Assembly: GCA_903882345.1 (NCBI GenBank)
Contig: CAIRWO010000125.1
Location: 1-8,113 of the forward strand
Reading direction: 5' to 3'
Length of the DNA: 8,113 bases
Origin: Candidatus Omnitrophota bacterium
Lineage (GTDB): Bacteria; Omnitrophota; Gorgyraeia; Gygaellales; Profunditerraquicolaceae
Shown piece after piece: positions 1 to 5,155 of this stretch. The position numbers were made by a program, and so were the translations under genes. How positions within the stretch are numbered: position 1 is the first letter of the stretch; every line of letters begins with the position of its first letter. The notes under the pieces were generated by a model. The model saw only the letters and a program-made list of their open reading frames with translations. It did no database searches and was not told where the DNA came from.

Positions 1-396
1 CCATGCCCACATCCAGACGGTATTATATCCGATAAAATGTCCGGCAAGCCCCAGCCATAACAAATGGCTGTGTATTCTCTGCAATTCATCGATAATCGTG
101 CGTATATATAATGCCCTCTGGGGGACAACCTTTGCCTCTCCGCCCAAAATATCTTCCAAGGCAAGGACATAGGCATACGGGTGGCTTGAGGAACAGATAC
201 CGCAGATCCTCTCCACGAGAAAAACCCCCTGATCAAAATGCTTTGCCTCAGAGAGCTCTTCAATCCCGCGGTGGTTATAGCCGATGATAATGTCAATATC
301 CACAACCTTTTCGCCCTCCAGGTAAAGCCGGAAAAATTCCGGCTCTTCTTGTAAGGGATGATACGGGCCTATAGGTATAACTACTTTATGCGACAT
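1..396 (-). CDS. Group 4 [NiFe] hydrogenase large subunit (NuoD/EchE/HycE-like), N-terminal part
   Basis: This is the catalytic large subunit of a membrane-bound [NiFe] hydrogenase, where protons are reduced to H2 or the reverse. Only the first 132 residues lie in the window; the gene continues past position 1. I translated it from the ATG at 396-394, which is preceded by AAAGGA and abuts the TAG stop of the upstream gene. Near the start is GPYHPLQEEPE (residues 10-20), the counterpart of the GPQHP block of NuoD and group 4 enzymes. Residues 62-72 read ERICGICSSSH, the L1 motif whose Cys65 and Cys68 would bind the Ni-Fe centre. True complex I NuoD lacks these cysteines, so this is a hydrogenase, not respiratory complex I. 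The following helix carries the family pattern RIHSHLLWLG (107-116). The C-terminal DPCxxC-type motif that would confirm activity lies outside the window. Adjacent genes encode its small subunit and membrane anchor. Confidence 0.93.
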   Translation of the reverse strand, partial: MSHKVVIPIGPYHPLQEEPEFFRLYLEGEKVVDIDIIIGYNHRGIEELSEAKHFDQGVFLVERICGICSSSHPYAYVLALEDILGGEAKVVPQRALYIRTIIDELQRIHSHLLWLGLAGHFIGYNTVWMWAW

Positions 397-822
397 CTAT
401 TCCTTTCTTAACGGATATTTGCCTTCCGGCCAATCGTCGGCCAATAATAACCTTTTTAAATTCGGATGCCCCTTAAAATTAATTCCAAAAAGTTCCCAGA
501 TTTCCCGCTCGATCCATTCTGCCCCGGGAAAAAGCGGGGTGATCGAATCGATTTCCGGATGCGCCCTATCTTCCAACATCACCCGCAGCGAGAAAAATTG
601 GCCGGCCGCATCAAAGCTAAAATGGTACAACATCTCAAAGCCCTCTGGGGTATGGGTAGCGGAAGCCGTAGAGAACCTTAAAGCCAGATCCCGGAACAAA
701 AATCTTACGGTTTCAGGTACATCTTCCTGCTGCATAGAAAAATATATCCGCCGGGGAGATTTTTCCTCCCAGAGAATAATTTTATCGCCCAGTCTTTCTT
801 TAATCCTGCTTTTTATGTCCAT
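397..822 (-). CDS. NuoC/EchD-like subunit (complex I 30-kDa family) of the membrane hydrogenase
   Basis: This is a 141-residue protein of the complex I 30-kDa (NuoC) family, a structural subunit of the soluble arm that packs against the large and small subunits; it carries no cofactor. The family signature is near the C-terminus: E102, then EREIWELFGINFKGHP (105-120), followed by R124, a LLLADDWPEG stretch and the terminal YPLRKE. The short length and the separate gene match EchD rather than fused NuoCD or HycE. The ATG at 822 lies inside the end of the NuoB-like gene (23-bp overlap), with AAAGGA about 11 bases upstream; the TAG stop directly touches the ATG of the large subunit. Translational coupling is therefore likely on both sides. 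There are no cysteines, as expected for the family. Confidence 0.93.
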   Translation of the reverse strand: MDIKSRIKERLGDKIILWEEKSPRRIYFSMQQEDVPETVRFLFRDLALRFSTASATHTPEGFEMLYHFSFDAAGQFFSLRVMLEDRAHPEIDSITPLFPGAEWIEREIWELFGINFKGHPNLKRLLLADDWPEGKYPLRKE

Positions 823-1249
823 GATTGTTGTTTTCCTTTAATTTATCCAGTGCCTTGATGATGCCGCTGATAATCGCTTCCGGTTTCGGGGGGCAGCCGG
901 GGATGTAAACATCAACCGGCAAAATTTTATCCAAAGGCTCCCGGACATTATAGCTGTCGCGGAACATATGCTGGGAAAGCGCGCATATGCCGCAGGCAAC
1001 GACAATGCAGGGTTTGGGCGCCTGGCGGTAAATCTCTTTCATCCGCGGCACGGCCTTACGATTCATTGCCCCGGTAATAAGCAGGGCGTCGGCATGCCTG
1101 ACTGAGCCGATCAACTGGATGCCAAACCGCTCCACATCAAAACGCGGGGTGAAACAATCCAGTATCTCGATATCGCAGTTATTGCAGGAACCTGCGCTGA
1201 CATGAAAAACCCAGATTGATTTAGTTAATGCCTTAGTTTTAAGGTCCAT
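800..1249 (-). CDS. NuoB/EchC-like hydrogenase small subunit with one [4Fe-4S] cluster
   Basis: This 149-residue protein is the electron-transferring small subunit, holding the [4Fe-4S] cluster next to the [NiFe] site. Visible ligands are Cys22 and Cys25 in GSCNNCDIE, Cys86 in VVACGICALS, and Cys119 in IPGCPPKPEAI. The CxxC spacing of the first pair is the hydrogenase form (as in EchC, HycG, CooL); NuoB of complex I has two adjacent cysteines (CCxxE). Cys32, Cys81 and Cys89 are extra. The length suits the short group 4 small subunits, which lack the additional ferredoxin domain of group 1 enzymes. The ATG at 1249 has AGGGA 8 bases upstream and starts 4 bases after the NuoH-like stop. The end overlaps the NuoC-like gene by 23 bp. 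The order NuoH-, NuoB-, NuoC-, NuoD-like is that of echB-C-D-E. Confidence 0.95.
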   Translation of the reverse strand: MDLKTKALTKSIWVFHVSAGSCNNCDIEILDCFTPRFDVERFGIQLIGSVRHADALLITGAMNRKAVPRMKEIYRQAPKPCIVVACGICALSQHMFRDSYNVREPLDKILPVDVYIPGCPPKPEAIISGIIKALDKLKENNNHGHKKQD

Positions 1250-1253
1250 TTGA

Positions 1254-2168
1254 TTATTTCCCTAATATCGCTAATATTACTCCCGCGATCGCCAATAATG
1301 TGACCGGCCCCCAGAAAAAGCGCATTGCCTGATCAATGCGCAGGCGGGGATTGGTATTTTTGATCAAAAAAATTACCAGCCAAATCAGCAAAAATTTCCC
1401 AATGATGAATAACGGGCTTAAGTCTTTAGCCAAAAACAGTATGGTCAAGAATAAAGGTAAGGCGTAAAGAAGGATCGCCTTGTTTAATTTGTAAATTGCT
1501 AAAGGCAGGCCGGAATATTCGATCAATACCCCTGCCATCAATTCCTGCTCTGCTTCGGAGATATCAAAAGGCGCCAGGCCGATCTTTGCCTGAATACAGA
1601 TCAGTGCCACGACAAATGCGATCGCCCCAGAAAAGGAAAAAATAAACGAACCATAACTAACTTGATAAAAGACAATCTGCTCTAACCTTATTGCTCCTGC
1701 GGCCTTGATGATCACTGTGATGATAGAAAGGATAAGCGGTAATTCATAGGCCAGCACGAGTTTCATTTCTCTGGACGCGCCCACGGAAGCAAGGGGATTA
1801 CCCGAAGCTGAAGCGCCGATGATCAGGGAAATCGCCGGCATGATAAAAAGGTAAATAACCACGATCAGATCCCCGGTAAACCCCCCTAAAGACAAGCGGG
1901 CTGCCCCGCCAAGGATCGTAGTTGCCAAAACCAGCCCCAGGAGGCCTAAATAAGGCGCGAGCAAAAATGTCCGGCGCATAGTTGACGGTACGATGATCTC
2001 TTTACCGGTAAGCTTGATAATATCGGCGAAATTCTGATACCACGGCGGGCCGACGCGCCACTGCAGCCGGGCAGAAACCTTACGCTCCAGCCAGCAGGCC
2101 AGGAGTCCGATGACCGCGCTGAATAAAAAACCCGGGAATACAAGATAGTTAAAAATCAGTTTTACCAC
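1254..2168 (-). CDS. NuoH/EchB/HycD-like membrane subunit of the hydrogenase
   Basis: This 304-residue integral membrane protein is the anchor that connects the soluble hydrogenase arm to the membrane and helps couple electron transfer to ion movement. About eight hydrophobic helices can be read (roughly 5-26, 70-90, 102-121, 136-158, 176-195, 228-246, 254-270, 285-302). Family motifs are clear: ERKVSARLQWRVGPPW (28-43), then the cytoplasmic loop with D49, K52 and KE (56-57); GASREM near 130-135 before helix four; and FDISEAEQELMAGVLIEYSG (201-220), the acidic loop that lines the quinone-like cavity in complex I. The start is GTG at 2168, supported by GAGGGG about 6 bases upstream and by the motif position; no ATG suits better. 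It follows the ferredoxin gene by 13 bases. No NuoL-type partner is visible in front of it. Confidence 0.95.
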   Translation of the reverse strand: MVKLIFNYLVFPGFLFSAVIGLLACWLERKVSARLQWRVGPPWYQNFADIIKLTGKEIIVPSTMRRTFLLAPYLGLLGLVLATTILGGAARLSLGGFTGDLIVVIYLFIMPAISLIIGASASGNPLASVGASREMKLVLAYELPLILSIITVIIKAAGAIRLEQIVFYQVSYGSFIFSFSGAIAFVVALICIQAKIGLAPFDISEAEQELMAGVLIEYSGLPLAIYKLNKAILLYALPLFLTILFLAKDLSPLFIIGKFLLIWLVIFLIKNTNPRLRIDQAMRFFWGPVTLLAIAGVILAILGK

Positions 2169-2181
2169 TTAAGGCCCCTCG

Positions 2182-2673
2182 CTACTTTTTCTTAGGCTGC
2201 GGGTCTTCCCGCGACCACTTCCTCGTATGCACAGCTAAATGCTCTCCGACAAAATAAATATTTTGTAAAATATCTTCTTCTACTTCTTTGATCTCGATTG
2301 CCTTTTCCGGGCAGCTGACTATGCATTTGGGGAGCTTACCGGTTGAGGCCACGCAATAATCGCATTTTGAATCAAGGTAAGGAATGAAATCCGGAAAAAT
2401 TATCCCGAATGGACAGGCCATTGTACAGGATTTACAGCTTGTGCAGCGCATTTTATAACGCTTTAAATGACCGTCGGAGGCGCGCTCAAGGGCATGATGG
2501 TAACAGGAATTTACGCAAGGCGCTTGCTCACAGTGCCGGCAGATGGTGGCAAACGTGGCGTACTCGCGCAAATTTGCCACCCCGTTATTCTGCGGGTGGT
2601 AAAAATAGCCGCAAACCACACGGCAATCTTGGCATTCATTACAGATATCCAAATCTATAAATAAGCGCTTCAT
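2182..2673 (-). CDS. Four-cluster 4Fe-4S ferredoxin-like electron carrier (HycB/CooF type)
   Basis: This 163-residue iron-sulfur protein has 16 cysteines in four groups: C11/C14/C17/C21, C45/C48/C53/C57, C77/C80/C83/C87 and C104/C107/C117/C121. This is the DmsB/HycB/CooF pattern that binds four [4Fe-4S] clusters. Such proteins act as wires between an electron-input enzyme and a partner. There is no twin-arginine signal, so it should act in the cytoplasm. The tail after residue 130 is charged and ends in a lysine run. The ATG at 2673 is 3 bases after the stop of the FAD subunit gene, with GGGAT about 7 bases upstream. Lying between the NAD(P)H module and the membrane hydrogenase genes, it most likely passes electrons from one to the other; this role is inferred. 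It is not a NuoI/EchF type protein, which holds only two clusters. Confidence 0.92.
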   Translation of the reverse strand: MKRLFIDLDICNECQDCRVVCGYFYHPQNNGVANLREYATFATICRHCEQAPCVNSCYHHALERASDGHLKRYKMRCTSCKSCTMACPFGIIFPDFIPYLDSKCDYCVASTGKLPKCIVSCPEKAIEIKEVEEDILQNIYFVGEHLAVHTRKWSREDPQPKKK

Positions 2674-2676
2674 TTT

Positions 2677-3492
2677 CTAATCCCAAATATCGTATATATC
2701 TTTAAGCTCGGCATAAGTAAACACCGGGCCGTCTTTACAAATATAGAATTTCCCGATCCGGCAATGCCCGCATTTTCCCAGGCCGCAGGACATGTTCTTT
2801 TCCATGGAAAGATAAATATTTTCCGGCGGGAAACCCAATCCCAGCAATTTCATCGTGGCAAATTTCATCATTACCGGCGGCCCGCAAACGATTACCGCGC
2901 TGTTTTTCAAGTCTACGGGTAGGTCGTTTAAAATCGTAGTGACTACCCCGACATTGCCTTTCCAGCCGGGAGCTGGCGCATCAACAGTGAGAACAATATC
3001 GACCTTGTCTATCTTTGACCACTCCGGGATAGCCGACCGGTAAACGATATCGTCCGGGGAACGCGCTCCGTAACGTAATACGACCTTATTATATTTATTG
3101 ATCTCGGAAAATAAACTAAACAACAGGGAACGTAGCGGCGCCAGGCCGACCCCCCCGCCGACAATCAAGATATCCTTACCCGTAAAACTTTCCAGGGGAT
3201 AGCCTTTACCGTAGGGCCCGCGTACGCCGAGGGAATATTTTTTCGGCAGTTCGTGTAGTAAAAAAGTAACCCTGCCGGCATTCATTACCGTTACCTCAAA
3301 CCTGTCTTTGATACCGGGATCCGATGACGGGGTAAACGGCGCTTCTCCCATCCCCGGCAAAGTAAGCTCGATAAATTGTCCGGTTTTGAAAACAAAACTT
3401 TCTTTCGGCCGGATGACAAATGTCTTTATTGCCGGCGTCTCAACAATGATATCTTCCACTGTTGCCTCAAAGGGCCGGTAAATGTTTTTCAT
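2677..3492 (-). CDS. FAD/[2Fe-2S] NAD(P)H oxidoreductase, sulfhydrogenase gamma / AsrB-like
   Basis: This 271-residue protein belongs to the ferredoxin-NADP reductase family, in the branch of sulfhydrogenase gamma (HydG/HyhG), anaerobic sulfite reductase subunit B and PyrK. It should oxidise or reduce NAD(P)H through FAD and a [2Fe-2S] cluster. In order: a beta-barrel FAD domain (about 5-100) with TGQF (37-40), the FAD contact block GEAPFTPSS (49-57) and RGPYGKGYP (91-99); a nucleotide-binding domain starting at ILIVGGGVGLAPLRS (108-122), with VCGPP (202-206); and a C-terminal [2Fe-2S] site formed by C236, C241, C244 and C252 in MSCGLGKCGHCRIG and YIC. The ATG at 3492 overlaps the upstream TGA by four bases, so it is coupled to the beta-like gene. 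No pyrD gene is present, which argues against PyrK. NADH versus NADPH preference cannot be read. Confidence 0.93.
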   Translation of the reverse strand: MKNIYRPFEATVEDIIVETPAIKTFVIRPKESFVFKTGQFIELTLPGMGEAPFTPSSDPGIKDRFEVTVMNAGRVTFLLHELPKKYSLGVRGPYGKGYPLESFTGKDILIVGGGVGLAPLRSLLFSLFSEINKYNKVVLRYGARSPDDIVYRSAIPEWSKIDKVDIVLTVDAPAPGWKGNVGVVTTILNDLPVDLKNSAVIVCGPPVMMKFATMKLLGLGFPPENIYLSMEKNMSCGLGKCGHCRIGKFYICKDGPVFTYAELKDIYDIWD

Positions 3493-4550
3493 TGCTTAGC
3501 CTTTAACTTATTCTGGAGATCTTTCCAGACTTCCCTGAGGTCGATTTTCCCCGGGCAGACCTCAATACACCTGCCGCAGCCGCAGCAGGCAGGCATTCCT
3601 AGGTTCTCCATAAAGAAATCAAATTTTTTCGTAAACCGGAAGCGCAACCTCTGGTACCTGGCCTTCAAGGGATTGGCACCGCCGGCTGCCCGGCTATAAT
3701 TGGCATATTGACAGGAATCCCAGAGTTTTAGCCTTTTATTCTTATTGTCATCGCTTGTATCTGCCAGGAGAAAACAATGGCAGGTATTACAAATAAAATT
3801 ACAGCCGCCGCACTCAACGCAGGTAAGCATAAATTCCTTCCAGGTATCAAGGTTATAGCCGTCCTTGACCAGGCGTTGCAAGCTCTCCTTGGGAGGAATA
3901 TTTTGCGCCAAGAGGTGCCTCTTGAGCCGGTTAACAATGTCTTCCCGCTTGGTCTTCCTTGCCCAGACCTGCGTATCTTTGGCTTCAGAAAAATATTCCC
4001 TGAATTTCTCGATCAGGGCTTTGCCTTTCTCCGAGCCGGCTTCCACCAGGTATCCGTCTGATACGGGAGAGAGATTTAGATCAAACCCCATTGTCGGATA
4101 AGGAAGCACGTCAAGGGCAAGGCAAAAACAAACCTCTTTATAGTCGATACAATCGCCGGAAACCAGGAGCGTATCCTCTCTTTTCATCCGATAGGAATAA
4201 TCGACCTCTACGCCTTCCATAAAAACAAAATCCTGAATTTTAAGCGAAGTGATGTCGCAATTTTTTGCTCCAAAGACAATGGTCTTGCCCAGGTCAATAG
4301 TGTCTTTTCCCGGGTTAAAATAAGCGGCGGCGTTTTCCATGAAAGGAGTAAGAAAAGATTTAAGCGGTTCGATTACGCGATAGGGATTAAAGACAAATTG
4401 CTGATTATCGGACAAATTCCTGTAGGAGTAATCGGTTCCCTTGGTAAAGTTAGGCTCTTTGAGCCCCGGGGAAAAAACATTATAGTCTTTTTTCAACCGG
4501 GTTAATAATTCGTTGATCCTGGCGCTCTCTAAATAATAGAAGTTATCCAC
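3489..4550 (-). CDS. 4Fe-4S dicluster protein, sulfhydrogenase beta / AsrA-like
   Basis: This 353-residue iron-sulfur protein resembles the beta subunit of sulfhydrogenase (HydB/HyhB) and AsrA of anaerobic sulfite reductase, which relay electrons between the FAD subunit and a partner enzyme. The N-terminal domain carries the family block FGAKNCDITSLKIQD (93-107) and CIDYKEVCFC (134-143). The C-terminal half has two cluster sites: CVECGGCNFICNTCHC (244-259) and CCGCGRCIEVCPGKIDL (322-338), the latter with C322, C325, C328 and C332. It is the first gene of the operon. The start must be GTG at 4550, because an in-frame TAA lies 12 bases upstream and the next good start would remove part of the N-terminal helix. 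I see no Shine-Dalgarno site in front of it. It ends in a four-base overlap with the FAD subunit, the usual order of this pair. Confidence 0.9.
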   Translation of the reverse strand: MDNFYYLESARINELLTRLKKDYNVFSPGLKEPNFTKGTDYSYRNLSDNQQFVFNPYRVIEPLKSFLTPFMENAAAYFNPGKDTIDLGKTIVFGAKNCDITSLKIQDFVFMEGVEVDYSYRMKREDTLLVSGDCIDYKEVCFCLALDVLPYPTMGFDLNLSPVSDGYLVEAGSEKGKALIEKFREYFSEAKDTQVWARKTKREDIVNRLKRHLLAQNIPPKESLQRLVKDGYNLDTWKEFMLTCVECGGCNFICNTCHCFLLADTSDDNKNKRLKLWDSCQYANYSRAAGGANPLKARYQRLRFRFTKKFDFFMENLGMPACCGCGRCIEVCPGKIDLREVWKDLQNKLKAKQ

Positions 4551-4555
4551 TGTAA

Positions 4556-4584
4556 AAAATAATTAAAAACAGGCTCTTTGTGAA
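4556..4584 (-). promoter_or_regulatory. Alternative hydrogenase-operon promoter giving a near-leaderless mRNA
   Basis: On the minus strand TTCACA (4584-4579), a 17-base spacer and TATTTT (4561-4556) would start transcription at about 4550, exactly at the GTG codon. This would explain the absent ribosome-binding site, and the Rex-like operator would cover its -35 element. The -10 is a poor match, so this is a weak alternative to the promoter at 4627-4654. Confidence 0.3.
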
Positions 4585-4595
4585 ATTTATCACAA
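4578..4595. promoter_or_regulatory. Rex-like operator (TTGTGA-N6-TCACAA palindrome)
   Basis: The 18-bp sequence TTGTGAAATTTATCACAA has perfect 6-bp inverted arms, and 7-bp arms if one base on each side is added. It matches the known Rex consensus TTGTGAANNNNTTCACAA at all but one fixed position. Rex is the NADH/NAD+-sensing repressor that often controls fermentation and hydrogenase genes. The site lies 27 bases upstream of the GTG start of the hydrogenase operon, where bound protein would block transcription. The core TGTGA-N6-TCACA also fits the CRP site, so a CRP/FNR-family activator is an alternative. The gene context favours Rex. Confidence 0.6.
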
Positions 4596-4626
4596 AACTT
4601 GGAAAAATAAAAAGAAGAACTGCAAT

Positions 4627-4654
4627 ACTATACTACATTCTTGAGAATTATCAA
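4627..4654 (-). promoter_or_regulatory. Candidate promoter of the hydrogenase operon
   Basis: Read on the minus strand, TTGATA (4654-4649), a 16-base spacer and TATAGT (4632-4627) form a reasonable sigma70-type promoter, with a start expected near 4620. The leader would then be about 70 bases and would contain the Rex-like operator at roughly +25 to +42, a roadblock position. The leader carries no Shine-Dalgarno site before the GTG. Confidence 0.45.
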
Positions 4655-4656
4655 GA
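4639..4656. promoter_or_regulatory. FNR-like palindrome TCTTGA-N6-TCAAGA
   Basis: An 18-bp inverted repeat with perfect 6-bp arms. Its inner 14 bases, TTGAGAATTATCAA (4641-4654), differ from the FNR consensus TTGATNNNNATCAA at one position. It covers the -35 of the candidate hydrogenase promoter and sits near -59 relative to the expected start of the divergent plus-strand gene. It may bind a CRP/FNR-family regulator. In an AT-rich spacer a chance palindrome is possible. Confidence 0.35.
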
Positions 4657-4670
4657 GATTTTAATCACAC

Positions 4671-4699
4671 TTGACTTGGTATTTAAAACAGTGTAGATT
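4671..4699 (+). promoter_or_regulatory. Sigma70-type promoter of the small secreted-protein gene
   Basis: TTGACT (4671-4676) and TAGATT (4694-4699) are separated by exactly 17 bases, close to the consensus. A start near 4706 would give a leader of about 24 bases with the ribosome-binding site GGGAG at 4718-4722, 7 bases before the ATG at 4730. This is the best promoter in the window. Confidence 0.65.
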
Positions 4700-4729
4700 G
4701 AATATACACGAATAACCGGGAGAAAAAGC

Positions 4730-5134
4730 ATGAAAAAGATATTTTTTGTTGTATCCATTACTTTCTTTTTTACCGTCCTATGTTTTGCCGAAGAAGAATC
4801 GGTAATGACGCAGGATGAGCATGAGCCGCTGGTGAAAGAGATAAAATCTCAATCTTCGAAACAGGGGGTTATTGCCGTCGGGTCAATGACCTTTACAGGA
4901 AAACTAGACTCGATAACACAACCTAATATTACGCAAGGAATAAGGCAGGAAATTACGGTCGTTGATGATAAGGGAGAAGAGAAGACTTTTTCCTTAGTGC
5001 CAAGCCTCAGTATAACGAATGATAGCGGAAAGATAATACCCCTGAAAGACTTGCGTCCCGGCGATAAACTTGTTGTGGAGTATACAATCTCAAAGGCCGG
5101 CGTCAACAGGGCGCTGTCAATTACGCTGCAATAA
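4730..5134 (+). CDS. Small secreted protein of unknown function
   Basis: This 134-residue protein begins with a clear signal peptide: MKK, a hydrophobic core (4-17), and a likely signal peptidase I site after CFA (residue 20). The LC pair at 17-18 does not form a proper lipobox, so a lipoprotein is unlikely. The mature protein has a charged linker (21-45), then a likely all-beta domain (about 50-134) with GKLDSIT, ITVVDDKGEEKTFSLV and LRPGDKLVVEYT. The pattern of 'hydroxyl-rich strands, then a DLRPGDxVxVxY turn' recalls small periplasmic beta-barrel domains such as DUF5666; this is a resemblance in style, not an identified family. It has no cysteine in the mature part. It has its own promoter, divergent from the hydrogenase operon, and stops 16 bases before the convergent ABC-F gene ends. 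No function is assigned. Confidence 0.85.
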   Translation: MKKIFFVVSITFFFTVLCFAEEESVMTQDEHEPLVKEIKSQSSKQGVIAVGSMTFTGKLDSITQPNITQGIRQEITVVDDKGEEKTFSLVPSLSITNDSGKIIPLKDLRPGDKLVVEYTISKAGVNRALSITLQ

Positions 5135-5155
5135 CCCTGCAAAATTTAGGTTATT
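5130..5155. terminator. Weak stem-loop between convergent genes
   Basis: AATAACC (5130-5136) pairs with GGTTATT (5149-5155) around a 12-base loop. The stem contains the TAA of the small secreted-protein gene and the TAA of the ABC-F gene on the other strand. It could serve both directions, but it is AT-rich, short, and has no clear U-run on either side, so its strength as a terminator is doubtful. Confidence 0.25.

Noticed and set aside
419..841. Plus-strand open frame of 140 codons
   Set aside because: It is antisense to the NuoC-like gene, which has clear family motifs. Its sequence has no recognisable domain.
1..2168. Respiratory complex I (nuo) fragment
   Set aside because: The large subunit keeps the CGIC nickel-ligand motif and the small subunit has CxxC instead of adjacent cysteines, both hydrogenase traits. 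The polyferredoxin and AsrAB-like genes also do not belong to a nuo operon.
2677..3492. PyrK, the electron-transfer subunit of dihydroorotate dehydrogenase
   Set aside because: The domain pattern is shared, but there is no pyrD or other pyrimidine gene, and the four-base overlap with a sulfhydrogenase-beta/AsrA-like gene points to the gamma/AsrB role.
2677..4550. Anaerobic sulfite reductase asrA-asrB
   Set aside because: The pair fits by sequence style, but no asrC (siroheme catalytic subunit) follows; a hydrogenase does. I kept 'AsrAB-like' only as a family description.
4580..4594. CRP (cAMP receptor) site TGTGA-N6-TCACA
   Set aside because: It matches the CRP core perfectly, but its place between promoter and gene and the NADH-linked operon favour a Rex operator. 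Kept as an alternative, not as the main call.
5135..5150. Strong intrinsic terminator between the convergent genes
   Set aside because: The stem is only 7 bp and AT-rich and there is no U-tract on either strand, so it is listed only as a weak candidate.
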